Source: Candidatus Gerdarchaeota archaeon | GTDB taxonomy: Archaea; Asgardarchaeota; Heimdallarchaeia; JABLTI01 | NCBI GenBank assembly: GCA_016840945.1 | Contig: JAEORJ010000203.1 | Location: forward strand, 1-25,097 | DNA: 25,097 nucleotides | Direction: 5' to 3' | Part shown: positions 1 through 7,903 of the stretch, one piece after another | How the letters are laid out: each line of letters begins with the position of its first letter | Numbering within the stretch: position 1 is the first letter of the stretch | Notes under the pieces: model-generated | What the model saw: the letters and a program-made list of their open reading frames with translations, nothing else | Database searches by the model: none | Told to the model about the DNA's origin: nothing | Translations under genes and position numbers: made by a program

Positions 1-714
1 ATTGAACCTGAACTACTCGATAAATTATTGCAAGTTGGTATACGTGCTCCTTCTTCAGGCAATCTCCAAAATTATTCTTTGTTAGTTGTTGATGATGAAG
101 GAAAAAAAGCAAAATTAGCTGAAGATACCTTTTCACCCTTTGTTAAAAATGCACCTATTGTTATTATAGCATTAATTGATCAATATCGATTTTATCGTTT
201 GTCCAAAATACATAATTCACCTTTTCATTATGATAATGCGGATAGCGTATTTATTGGAGCATGGGATGCTATTGTGGCACTTCATAATATTGTAGTAGCA
301 GCTGAAAGTGCTGGCTTAGGTACTTGTTATATTGGGCTTATTTTGCAAGCTGATTATCGAGAGCTTTTTGATTTACCGGATTATACTTTTGCAGTAGGCA
401 TGGTAACTATTGGATATCCCGATCTTGAACCAGAACAACGTCCACGACATAAGCTTGAAGCAATTTTACATAGAAATGCTTATACAAAATTCACTGATGA
501 ACAATTACTTGATTATTATGACAATTGGTTACAAAACTGGCCTCGATTTTTCAACAAGCTCACTGATGAACGAAAAGCTCATTGGCGTGATGAACTTGGT
601 GTTTCAAATAATGTCCAATATGTAGCTAAAACGGTTTATACTGAAGAACGAGTAAAGGAATGGGGTGAGAAAATAACAGAGAATTTGCATAAAGCAAAAT
701 TCGCTGTGAAATAA
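1..714 (+). CDS. Nitroreductase family protein (5' end outside window)
   Basis: Predicted FMN-dependent oxidoreductase of the nitroreductase superfamily, probably cytoplasmic and using NAD(P)H. The frame is open from base 1 (IEPELLDKL...), so the TTG at 28 is internal and the true start lies upstream of the window. The segment APSSGNLQ near the start is the family's FMN-phosphate/ribityl binding motif, and GLGTCYIG and the GYPD...RPRHKLEAI segment are typical of the C-terminal half of NfsA/FRP-like members. Only a few N-terminal residues appear to be missing. The next gene, 27 nt downstream on the same strand, is another member of the superfamily, which suggests an operon. The substrate cannot be told from sequence. 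Confidence 0.88.
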   Translation: MEPELLDKLLQVGIRAPSSGNLQNYSLLVVDDEGKKAKLAEDTFSPFVKNAPIVIIALIDQYRFYRLSKIHNSPFHYDNADSVFIGAWDAIVALHNIVVAAESAGLGTCYIGLILQADYRELFDLPDYTFAVGMVTIGYPDLEPEQRPRHKLEAILHRNAYTKFTDEQLLDYYDNWLQNWPRFFNKLTDERKAHWRDELGVSNNVQYVAKTVYTEERVKEWGEKITENLHKAKFAVK

Positions 715-741
715 TCATCAAAATTAAGGATTGAGAAATAA

Positions 742-1473
742 ATGGAATATCGAAAATATTTCAAAAATATTGAAGTAACTGAAGAATCTGATCAACGAAA
801 AGGTTTACCGATACCTCCCATCCAAAAACCTTACCCTGAGAATGCAGAGTTGATTGAGCTAATTCCTCCTGAAAAATTTAATGTTGGTAAGATGCCTTTA
901 ATAGAGGCTATTAACAAACGCAAGAGTAGGCGTCAGTTCACAAATGAAGCTCTTACTTTAGAAGAATTATCGTTCCTTTTATGGAGCACCCAAGGAGTGA
1001 AAGAATTAATTCGTGATGGGCTCTTAACATTACGAACTGTGCCTTCAGGTGGGTGTATGCATCCTTTTGAAACTTATTTAGTTATCAATAATGTTGAAAG
1101 CATTACTCCCGGACTCTACCGATATATTGCACTTGAGCATAAATTGCTTTTCTTACGAGAAATTGATCCTAATAAAATGCCAAAGGAACTTGGCGATATT
1201 AGTAACGGTCAAAAATTTGTAGGTGAAGCTGCTGTGGTTTTCATTTGGAGCGTTCGACCTTATCGAACTGAATGGCGTTATGGCGAAGATTCATTAAAAG
1301 ATATCCTCATGAGTGTGGGGCATATTTGTCAAAATCTCTATTTAGCTTGTGAATCGTTACAAATTGGTACCGTTGCTATAGTAGCTTATCAACAAGAACC
1401 TTTGGATGCCTTTATCGGTGTCGATGGGAATGATGAGATAACTCTTTACCTCGCTCCAGTAGGAAAAATTTAG
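742..1473 (+). CDS. SagB-type nitroreductase/dehydrogenase domain protein
   Basis: A 243-residue protein of the nitroreductase superfamily, SagB-like branch. Visible motifs are the FMN-binding KRKSRRQF (about residues 59-66), the LSFLLWSTQGV segment (about 76-86), and VPSGGCMHPFETY (about 100-112), which matches the R.xPSaGa.hP.E.Y pattern of SagB-type dehydrogenases. SagB enzymes in azoline-peptide clusters oxidise thiazolines and oxazolines, but standalone archaeal members are common and their substrates are unknown. No cyclodehydratase (SagC/D or YcaO) gene lies nearby, so a peptide-modification role is not supported. The ATG at 742 is preceded by AAGGAT (727-732) at suitable spacing. It probably shares a transcript with the nitroreductase upstream and the membrane protein 34 nt downstream. 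Confidence 0.88.
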   Translation: MEYRKYFKNIEVTEESDQRKGLPIPPIQKPYPENAELIELIPPEKFNVGKMPLIEAINKRKSRRQFTNEALTLEELSFLLWSTQGVKELIRDGLLTLRTVPSGGCMHPFETYLVINNVESITPGLYRYIALEHKLLFLREIDPNKMPKELGDISNGQKFVGEAAVVFIWSVRPYRTEWRYGEDSLKDILMSVGHICQNLYLACESLQIGTVAIVAYQQEPLDAFIGVDGNDEITLYLAPVGKI

Positions 1474-1507
1474 ATAATACAATACATAGCTTTGATTAGA
1501 TGATACG

Positions 1508-2251
1508 ATGAATTATTTCATTATTCTCTACATCATCGCTTTTCTTTTTACAAGTACCATCTATATTATTCTCTATAGTATAAAGAAAAATGAGCTACAA
1601 ATAAAATCACAACGAATTGCTGATACGCCATTAGTAACGATTCGATCAATTAAATTACTAGCTACTGTTTGCGTGTTTCTATTTGTGGTATTTTCAGCGC
1701 CGATTTATGACGTTTTTTTCATCATTTTGATAGTAGCGTTTCTATTTTGTTTATTGGGCGATATCAGTATCATTTGGAATTGGTATATAGGATTAATTAT
1801 TTTCTTATTGAGTCATTTATTATTTTCAACAGCATATCTGGTTGAATTGACTAATATTGATGTGTTTGTTTTTATCAACAATGGTTCATTTATTACTTTA
1901 GGAATAATCTTGTTCCTATTTCTTTGTGTAGCTGGTTTAATGTATTTTTATCTACGTGATAAATTAAAAGAACGCTACGCTCGTTCTTTGAAAATTAACT
2001 TTTCTTTATTGATTTATCAATTAGGGATTTTCTTACATATCACTACAGCTTTCTTTTTTGCTCAAAACCATTTTCAGATTCAACCTGGAATAGTCGTGGT
2101 TGCGATTGGGTCAATTTTATTTTTAACATCCGATATATTACTTGTAGTTAGGGAATACCATCATGTTCCAAAATTATCTGTATTTTTGACAATGTCAACT
2201 TATTATGGTGCGCTATTCCTAATATCACTAGTAACACAATTCTATAATTGA
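1508..2251 (+). CDS. YhhN/TMEM86 family integral membrane protein
   Basis: A 247-residue, almost entirely hydrophobic protein with about eight predicted membrane spans. Two family signatures are visible: LLGDISIIW followed by a span and LLSHLLF (about residues 81-107; family pattern S..GD..L....F..G...F...H), and LFLTSDILLV near the C-terminus (family pattern LF..SD..L). The YhhN family includes mammalian TMEM86B lysoplasmalogenase, which cleaves the vinyl-ether bond of lysoplasmalogens. Archaeal lipids are saturated ether lipids, so a related lipid-ether or other membrane role is only a guess. The ATG at 1508 has only a weak upstream site. It follows the SagB-like gene by 34 nt and is probably the last gene of that operon. 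Confidence 0.8.
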   Translation: MNYFIILYIIAFLFTSTIYIILYSIKKNELQIKSQRIADTPLVTIRSIKLLATVCVFLFVVFSAPIYDVFFIILIVAFLFCLLGDISIIWNWYIGLIIFLLSHLLFSTAYLVELTNIDVFVFINNGSFITLGIILFLFLCVAGLMYFYLRDKLKERYARSLKINFSLLIYQLGIFLHITTAFFFAQNHFQIQPGIVVVAIGSILFLTSDILLVVREYHHVPKLSVFLTMSTYYGALFLISLVTQFYN

Positions 2252-2273
2252 GTTGTTTTTACGTAAAGTGTAC

Positions 2274-2281
2274 TTTTTTTT
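2274..2281 (+). terminator. Oligo-T run after the YhhN gene
   Basis: Eight consecutive T residues lie 23 nt after the stop of the plus-strand membrane protein gene and before the convergent gene that ends at 2294. Archaeal transcription commonly ends at such U-runs without a hairpin. No stem is seen. Confidence 0.4.
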
Positions 2282-2293
2282 GCCCTATCAGAT

Positions 2294-2809
2294 TTATTTT
2301 GCAGGAGTTTCTGTTTTTGAATCCGGAACTTCTACCCTCAACATTAAGAAATAAAGCACAAAGAAAATCGCAATTAAAATAGAACCTATAATTGAAGTGT
2401 AAAAACTTGTTTCTAACCACCATTCATTTGCTTCAGCAGCAATAATAGCCATAATAATAGTAGTTATTATTGTAAAAACAAATTCTGTTCCTGCACCAAA
2501 CAAAGCTATTATCGATAATACCTTTTCTGGTAGGAGTTTTAATTTATTTGTTATTGTAAGAATGAGTAATATTGATGTTGTTAATGTTATTATAAATGTA
2601 AAAGCTAAGAGTACAAGAAAAATTTTAGCCCATACTGGGGTCATTTCACACCCAAGGCAGAAATAATAGTTCCATGAGTACATGCCAGTCCACCATCCAC
2701 CGAATGTTGCTGCTAAAGCAACAACAAATCCGATAATACTGAAGATGCCTGCTAAAATCAATAACGCAAATTTCACTAATTGAATATTTTTAGGATCGAT
2801 TTTACTCAT
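2294..2809 (-). CDS. Hypothetical four-span membrane protein
   Basis: A 171-residue protein that I do not assign to a family. Four hydrophobic segments are clear (about residues 12-36, 62-86, 96-124 and 135-158), with a charged N-terminus and a hydrophilic C-terminal tail. The loop between spans 1 and 2 is aromatic-rich (GGWWTGMYSWNYYF) and carries a CLGC pair followed by E, which could form a disulfide or bind a metal. Span 3 ends in a short loop with EANEWW. The start is the ATG at 2809. No good Shine-Dalgarno site precedes it, so the message may be leaderless. It stands alone, convergent with the YhhN gene and divergent from the ZIP transporter gene. Confidence 0.65.
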   Translation of the reverse strand: MSKIDPKNIQLVKFALLILAGIFSIIGFVVALAATFGGWWTGMYSWNYYFCLGCEMTPVWAKIFLVLLAFTFIITLTTSILLILTITNKLKLLPEKVLSIIALFGAGTEFVFTIITTIIMAIIAAEANEWWLETSFYTSIIGSILIAIFFVLYFLMLRVEVPDSKTETPAK

Positions 2810-2897
2810 AACAATAAAATCTACTTGGAAATTTAAAAACCCTCTGGATTATAATTTGACGGTATTAGAGAAAAAAAATAATTTTACATCTTTCTAC

Positions 2898-2917
2898 AAT
2901 TCATTTTTTAATGAATT
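2898..2917. promoter_or_regulatory. Inverted repeat upstream of the ZIP transporter
   Basis: A perfect 8-bp inverted repeat with a 4-nt T loop (AATTCATT / AATGAATT) lies 62 nt before the start of the metal transporter gene, just upstream of the TATA-like ATTAAATA at about 2920-2927. It could be an operator for a metal-responsive repressor. It consists mostly of A and T in AT-rich DNA, so chance is possible. Confidence 0.3.
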
Positions 2918-2979
2918 ATTATTAAATAGATTTAGGGAATATTAATAATAATAATTCATAGAGCTTTGAGGATTCAATT

Positions 2980-3873
2980 ATGAATATTGTATTAATAGCT
3001 TTTTTACTAGCTAGTTTTGCAGGCTTATCAACTGGTATTGGGAGTGCCATACCATTTTTCTTTAAAAGGTTTAAAAAATCCTATCTAGCATTCTTTCTTG
3101 GCCTATCGGCTGGTGTTATGATTCTTGTTTCGTTTATGGAACTTCTTAAGAACGCTTTAAAGAGTCTTGAGAGCTATTGGGTTTATCTTGCCTTTTTTGG
3201 TGGGATGGCTGTTGTTGTTATCCTTGATTTTGCTATCCCACATGGTAAAAATCCACATCATATGAACAAATCAGATGCAGTTATTAAAGAGATTCAAGCA
3301 GAATGCCAAGGTGAAGTTTGTGAAGACATTCCAGAGTTACGTGTTTCTGACGAAGGTGGAGAAGAAAAAAGTGTTGAAAAATCATTAGCTAGAACTGGCA
3401 TAATCACCGCTATTGCGATAGCCATTCATAATTTTCCTGAAGGGTTTGCTACTTTTACAAGTGCACTAGAGGATATTAATGTAGGAATTTCTATTTCTAT
3501 AGCTATTGCCATACATAATATACCTGAAGGCATTAGTGTTTCCATACCAATTTATTATGCTACGAAAAGTAAATGGAGAAGCTTTGGGCTTTCCTTTGCT
3601 TCTGGTATAGCTGAACCTGTTGGTGCGATTTTAGCTTTTGGTGTTTTACGAATATTAACCCAAGGTCCGCTAGTTACTAATAATATCATCCAAATTAATC
3701 CTGCATTTATCGCTGTTAGCTTGGCTGTTGTTGCAGGTATTATGATTTATATTTCCATTGATGAGCTGATCCCGGTTGCACATGAATATGGAAAAGGAGA
3801 TCTCGTTATGGCTGGTGTTGTACTTGGAATGTTGATAATGGCTGGTAGTTTGGTAATGTTTGAGTTTATGTAA
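2980..3873 (+). CDS. ZIP family divalent metal transporter (ZupT-like)
   Basis: A 297-residue integral membrane protein that imports divalent metal ions such as Zn2+, Fe2+ or Mn2+ into the cytoplasm. The two hallmark ZIP motifs are present: HNFPEG at 150-155 and HNIPEG at 179-184, whose His and Glu residues form the binuclear metal site. SGIAEPVGA (208-216) adds the third conserved acidic position. A hydrophilic loop at about 88-137 is His- and acid-rich (HGKNPHHM, then CQGEVCEDIPE), as expected for the variable metal-sensing loop before span 4. About eight spans are predicted, with the N-terminal first. The ATG at 2980 is preceded by GAGGATT at short spacing. Its end lies only 7 nt from the end of the convergent MFS gene. 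The metal preferred is not known. Confidence 0.93.
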   Translation: MNIVLIAFLLASFAGLSTGIGSAIPFFFKRFKKSYLAFFLGLSAGVMILVSFMELLKNALKSLESYWVYLAFFGGMAVVVILDFAIPHGKNPHHMNKSDAVIKEIQAECQGEVCEDIPELRVSDEGGEEKSVEKSLARTGIITAIAIAIHNFPEGFATFTSALEDINVGISISIAIAIHNIPEGISVSIPIYYATKSKWRSFGLSFASGIAEPVGAILAFGVLRILTQGPLVTNNIIQINPAFIAVSLAVVAGIMIYISIDELIPVAHEYGKGDLVMAGVVLGMLIMAGSLVMFEFM

Positions 3874-3880
3874 TAAAACA

Positions 3881-5236
3881 TTATTTTGCCAGTTCAGTAA
3901 CACTTTCATTACTTACATTATTATTTTTAGCCCGTTCATTTTCTACTTCATCAGGTGTTTTATAACCAATTTTCGATTTAGCATAGAGTAATAATAACAA
4001 AGGAATAATTGATAGCACTATTATTATCAGATACTCATAAGGTAATGAAAAATGACGATCAGAGATTGCACCAAATATAACTGGTACTACAGCTGAAAAA
4101 CCAGTCATTAATGATGTTACTACACCATACACAGAGCTTAAAACTTCCAGAGGCATTATTTCAGCTAACAGTGCATTAGCAGATGGATTGCCAAAATAGA
4201 AAGATGCCGCTAAAAGGATGAATAATAATACTGACACGATTTTTAGTCCTAAATTATCAACTATTGTTATTCCGGTAATATCAATGGTACCGATAAAGAT
4301 TGCCAAAGCTATAGCGGTTACAAGGGTTGCGATTTTTGAGATAACAAATGTTCTTAGACTACCAATTCTTCTAGAGATGCCACCGCTGATGAAAGCTGAA
4401 ATACCCCCAGCACCTAAAACAGCTGACATAATAAATGCTGATCTCAAGGCAGTAAATTCAAATCGATCTTCAAAGATTATCCCAGTGAAAGTATTCATAA
4501 TTCTAAATATTCCACTTCTAATAATCATTGCTAGAATAATAGCTATCATTGGTATTGTAATAAAAGCTAACTTTGCTCGTAACTTCAGTTTTTGTTTAGT
4601 TTCATCTTTATCTAGTAGGACCACTCGCTCACCAATCACAACTGCTCTTTGGTTTTGATACTGTAAATTCTTCTTTTGTAATAATAACAATGTAACTAAA
4701 ATTGGAAAAAGAATACCACCGGCAATGCCAAAAATTAATGCTGTTTGTCGCCAACCCAACCAATTGGAAATAGTCATTGAAGCAATTGGAGTTATTATTG
4801 AACCAAAAGTACCAAAGATGAGATTTAGACTATGAGCCATATTTCTATTAACACCAAATTCTTGTGAGAGTAATGGTAAAGCTATGGGATGGAAGATAGA
4901 AGCACCAATTCCACTTAATATTGCAGCGATAATTAGCACTTGATATGTAGTAGCTATATAAATTATGAATGAATGAGAGAAGACTAAAAGAAAACCTACT
5001 GCTATTAATTCTAATCGCCATTTGGCAATCTTGTCACCCAAGTAACCAATTAAAATCGTTAATGGTATCATGATAAGTATTCCAGTCATACCTACCATTG
5101 CCACTTGAGTATCATTCATTGGTATATCATTTCGAATGAATTGACAAAGAATTGGGAGAAAATATGGGTAAATATGAGCCATAGTATGAAATAGATTTAT
5201 TGGCATGAGTAATTTGAGATCTTGTTTACGCATCAT
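3881..5236 (-). CDS. MFS transporter, fosmidomycin-resistance (Fsr)-like
   Basis: A 451-residue secondary transporter with about 12 predicted spans. Motif A of the major facilitator superfamily is seen as GYLGDKIAKWR between spans 2 and 3. The Fsr-like subgroup is suggested by MPINLFHTMAHIYPYFLPIL in span 1 and by GASIFHPIALPLLSQEF (compare GaaiFHPea in bacterial Fsr). The hydrophilic loop between the two six-span halves (about residues 184-220) and the C-terminal tail are charged. Bacterial Fsr exports fosmidomycin; for an archaeal relative the substrate is unknown, and metabolite or drug efflux is the cautious call. The start is ATG at 5236; a second ATG follows at once. It lies 99 nt downstream of the LURP-one gene on the same strand. 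Confidence 0.82.
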   Translation of the reverse strand: MMRKQDLKLLMPINLFHTMAHIYPYFLPILCQFIRNDIPMNDTQVAMVGMTGILIMIPLTILIGYLGDKIAKWRLELIAVGFLLVFSHSFIIYIATTYQVLIIAAILSGIGASIFHPIALPLLSQEFGVNRNMAHSLNLIFGTFGSIITPIASMTISNWLGWRQTALIFGIAGGILFPILVTLLLLQKKNLQYQNQRAVVIGERVVLLDKDETKQKLKLRAKLAFITIPMIAIILAMIIRSGIFRIMNTFTGIIFEDRFEFTALRSAFIMSAVLGAGGISAFISGGISRRIGSLRTFVISKIATLVTAIALAIFIGTIDITGITIVDNLGLKIVSVLLFILLAASFYFGNPSANALLAEIMPLEVLSSVYGVVTSLMTGFSAVVPVIFGAISDRHFSLPYEYLIIIVLSIIPLLLLLYAKSKIGYKTPDEVENERAKNNNVSNESVTELAK

Positions 5237-5335
5237 TCGAAATCAAATTATGAAACTAAAATTTCATTAAAAACATTCTTACTAATAAAATAAAATTGAA
5301 TAGTTAATTAGATATTGATAAAAGAATGAGAAGAA

Positions 5336-6073
5336 TTAGTAATTCTTCTGTCTGAAATACATCCAATCAATAGCAATTGAATAAGCTAAAGCAATTAATG
5401 GATCAATATGTTCTCCTACTACTACTCTAAATTGATCTCTGAAGGTAAACCATTTCTTATCAACTGCGACCAATACTTGGCCATTTGGGGCTAATAATTG
5501 CCAATTTGTTTTTATCCAAATCTGTTCATTTGGCATGCCAATAAGTCGACCACTTGCATCATAAAGCTCCCATTTTCGTCTCATGAAACCAAATTTTGAT
5601 TTGATTGCTCCTCTAAAAGCGTTATTATGATCAAATACCTCAAAGACTTTATCTTGCACTGCAAGCAATGTTGGATTTCCTTTTATTTTAGCAACATGCC
5701 GTCCTTGATCATCAAAGAAATCAAATTCACCACCCCAAGTGATGATTTTTCCTCTACATTCGCCCATTTTTTGTCCAGTAACGTTGTATATAGTATATTT
5801 TGGTCCCCAACTGAAAAAAGCTTGAATAACCAAATATACCCTATGACGAAACATTGGGAGGTTTTGCATAACTAAAGGCGAGAGCATTGGTGGTTGTGTT
5901 GGTGGTGGTGCTGAATCAATTTGAAAAGGTTGACTTTTCTTTCCACCAGCTTCTATCGCTTCACCGTGAGTTTGATATGAGTTACATGCCTGACAATAAT
6001 AATCATTAAAATCTTCGATGAAACTTACTTGTTCCCCACAAAACTTACAATATCGAACACTTCCATCTGGCAT
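5336..6073 (-). CDS. Zinc ribbon plus LURP-one/scramblase-like (tubby C-like) protein
   Basis: A 245-residue protein with two parts. Residues 9-30 form a small zinc ribbon (C9, C12, C27, C30). After a Pro-rich linker (about 52-66), residues 75-242 form a LURP-one-related/phospholipid-scramblase domain of the tubby-C-like fold. Signs of this are repeated strand pairs of the type YTIYNVTGQKMGE, FDFFDDQGRHVAKI, FEVFDHNN, WELYDASGRLIG and WQLLAPNGQVLV, and the closing hydrophobic helix DPLIALAYSIAIDW (224-237), which in this fold fills the barrel. Roles are known for few members (membrane lipid binding or scrambling in eukaryotes, defence in plants); none is established in archaea. ATG at 6073 has a strong AAGGAGT site. 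It may be cotranscribed with RtcB upstream (gap 132 nt). Confidence 0.8.
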   Translation of the reverse strand: MPDGSVRYCKFCGEQVSFIEDFNDYYCQACNSYQTHGEAIEAGGKKSQPFQIDSAPPPTQPPMLSPLVMQNLPMFRHRVYLVIQAFFSWGPKYTIYNVTGQKMGECRGKIITWGGEFDFFDDQGRHVAKIKGNPTLLAVQDKVFEVFDHNNAFRGAIKSKFGFMRRKWELYDASGRLIGMPNEQIWIKTNWQLLAPNGQVLVAVDKKWFTFRDQFRVVVGEHIDPLIALAYSIAIDWMYFRQKNY

Positions 6074-6205
6074 AAGAAATTGACTCCTTAAATATGTATG
6101 ACCATATAAGATTTTAAATGCTATCTTATAAAGAATTCTTGTTTTAAAATAATTTACACTTCAAGTTATAAAATAAAAAAATGAATAAAAGGTTAATATT
6201 GAAAA

Positions 6206-7654
6206 TTAACCTTTAACAACTGCAATTGGTTTTAATCGTACTACTTTTTTACCAATACCTACAGCATCACTTACAGCAGCTACAGAATCGATATCTTTGT
6301 AAACGCCAGGAGCTTCTTCAGCAATAACCTTGGGACTAGCTGATTTAACATGAATGCCTTCACTCTTTAATTGATCACGTACGGTTGCACCCCAGAATTT
6401 CTTCAATGCAGCACTACGACTTAACAATCTTCCAGCACCATGTGCTGTGCTACCGAAGCTTAAATCCATGCTAGTTTGTTGCCCTACTAAAACATAGGAT
6501 GCTGTACCCATACTACCAGGTAGAATTACTGGTTGCCCCATACTTTGATACACTTGGGGAAGTGCTGGGTGACTAGGTGGAAACGCTCGAGTAGCGCCTT
6601 TTCTATGAGTTATGACAGTTCGTTTCTTGCCATCAATAACATGTTCTTCTTTTTTAGCAATATTATGAGCAACATCGTAAATAAGCCCCATATCGAGTTC
6701 TTCAGCTGATTTTTTGAATTCAGATTCAAAAGTTTCACGAACCCAATGGAGAATCATTTGTCTATTACCCCAAGCAAAGTTTGCACCAGCTGCCATAGCA
6801 TTGAAGTATGCTTGTCCTTCATCACTTTGAGTCGGAACGCATGCTAATTCTCTGTCAGGTGGATTTATTTTATATTTAGGCATAATCCCTTCTAGGCTTC
6901 TCAAATAATCAGAACATATTTGATGACCTAAACCACGACTACCGGTATGAATCATAACCATTACTTGATCTTTTTCAATGATACCCATTTGTTTGGCTAA
7001 TTGGGGGTCATAAATCTGGTCCACATATTGTATTTCAAGAAAATGATTGCCACTTCCAAGACTTCCAGCTTGAGACAAACCTCGCGAGAGAGCTTTTTCC
7101 GAAACCTTTTCTGGATCTGCATTAGCCATTGAACCATTCTCTTCACATTTTTCTAAATCAGCTTTCCAACCAAAACCTTTGTCTACACAATATTTTGCCC
7201 CTTCAGCTAATAACTCATTGAGCTCTTTTTTATTAAGATGAATTTTTGCATCTGAACCAACACCTGAGGGAACGTTGCGATAGAGCTTTTCAGCTAATGA
7301 TTGAGCATGGGGAACGACCTCTTTCTTAGTTAAATTAGTTCGAAGTAGTCTTACACCGCAATTGATATCATAACCTACACCACCAGGACTAATCACACCT
7401 TCGTGGTAATCAGTTGCTGCAACACCACCAATTGGAAAACCATACCCCATATGGCCATCTGGTAAGACTAAGGAATGTTTGTAAATACCAGGTAACCAAG
7501 CTACATGAGTTGCTTGTAGGAACATTTTATGTTCCATTGCTTTTATGATTCGCTCATTAGCAAAGATTCGCACAGGTACTTTCATATAATCCATTGTGCC
7601 TTTTGGGATTTCAAAGACATTTTCAGCTATTTTTTTTGGTACAATTTCAGGCAT
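6206..7654 (-). CDS. rtcB: tRNA-splicing ligase RtcB
   Basis: A 482-residue GTP- and Mn2+-dependent RNA ligase that joins 2',3'-cyclic phosphate and 5'-OH ends, as in archaeal tRNA splicing. Metal ligands expected from the Pyrococcus horikoshii enzyme are all present: D96 and C99 in GYDINCG, H204 in GSGNHF, H236 in IHTGSRG and H330 in DVAHN. The guanylylated histidine is H405 in STAHGAGR. No intein interrupts the gene. The frame opens further upstream to a TTG at 7735. The ATG at 7654 is preferred because it has an AAGGAC site, gives 482 residues (P. horikoshii 481) and puts the catalytic residues at almost identical numbers. No archease gene is in the window. It is divergent from purA. Confidence 0.96.
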   Translation of the reverse strand: MPEIVPKKIAENVFEIPKGTMDYMKVPVRIFANERIIKAMEHKMFLQATHVAWLPGIYKHSLVLPDGHMGYGFPIGGVAATDYHEGVISPGGVGYDINCGVRLLRTNLTKKEVVPHAQSLAEKLYRNVPSGVGSDAKIHLNKKELNELLAEGAKYCVDKGFGWKADLEKCEENGSMANADPEKVSEKALSRGLSQAGSLGSGNHFLEIQYVDQIYDPQLAKQMGIIEKDQVMVMIHTGSRGLGHQICSDYLRSLEGIMPKYKINPPDRELACVPTQSDEGQAYFNAMAAGANFAWGNRQMILHWVRETFESEFKKSAEELDMGLIYDVAHNIAKKEEHVIDGKKRTVITHRKGATRAFPPSHPALPQVYQSMGQPVILPGSMGTASYVLVGQQTSMDLSFGSTAHGAGRLLSRSAALKKFWGATVRDQLKSEGIHVKSASPKVIAEEAPGVYKDIDSVAAVSDAVGIGKKVVRLKPIAVVKG

Positions 7655-7903
7655 TTTTCTGTCCTTCTCATAATCTTTTACATTTATTTTCAGCAAGTGT
7701 TTACTTAGAAGTTCTTTCGGGAAGACCGGTATCAAACTTACTGATTAATTATATCCCATTTTATTCGAGTTAATAATCTTTCGTACAAAAATCTCATTTT
7801 AGATAATATTAATATTATAATTAGTGGGTGAAAAAAGGTAGTTATCATAATTATGTTAACAATAGGACTTTATTAATTAGAATTAAAAATTGATGCGATT
7901 ATC

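Noticed and set aside
28..30. TTG 28 as the start of the first nitroreductase.
   Set aside because: The frame is open to base 1 and the preceding residues look like normal nitroreductase sequence, so the gene is cut by the window edge.
742..1473. Azoline-peptide (bacteriocin) cluster because of the SagB-like gene.
   Set aside because: No YcaO/SagC/SagD gene or precursor peptide is visible nearby.
2294..2809. Claudin/PMP22-like four-span protein because of the WW...W...C..C loop between spans 1 and 2.
   Set aside because: The two Cys are only three positions apart (CLGC) and the GLW motif is absent, so only the four-span topology agrees.
7655..7735. N-terminal extension of RtcB from TTG 7735.
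   Set aside because: It would add 27 residues not found in the family; ATG 7654 has a ribosome site and gives the family length and residue numbering.
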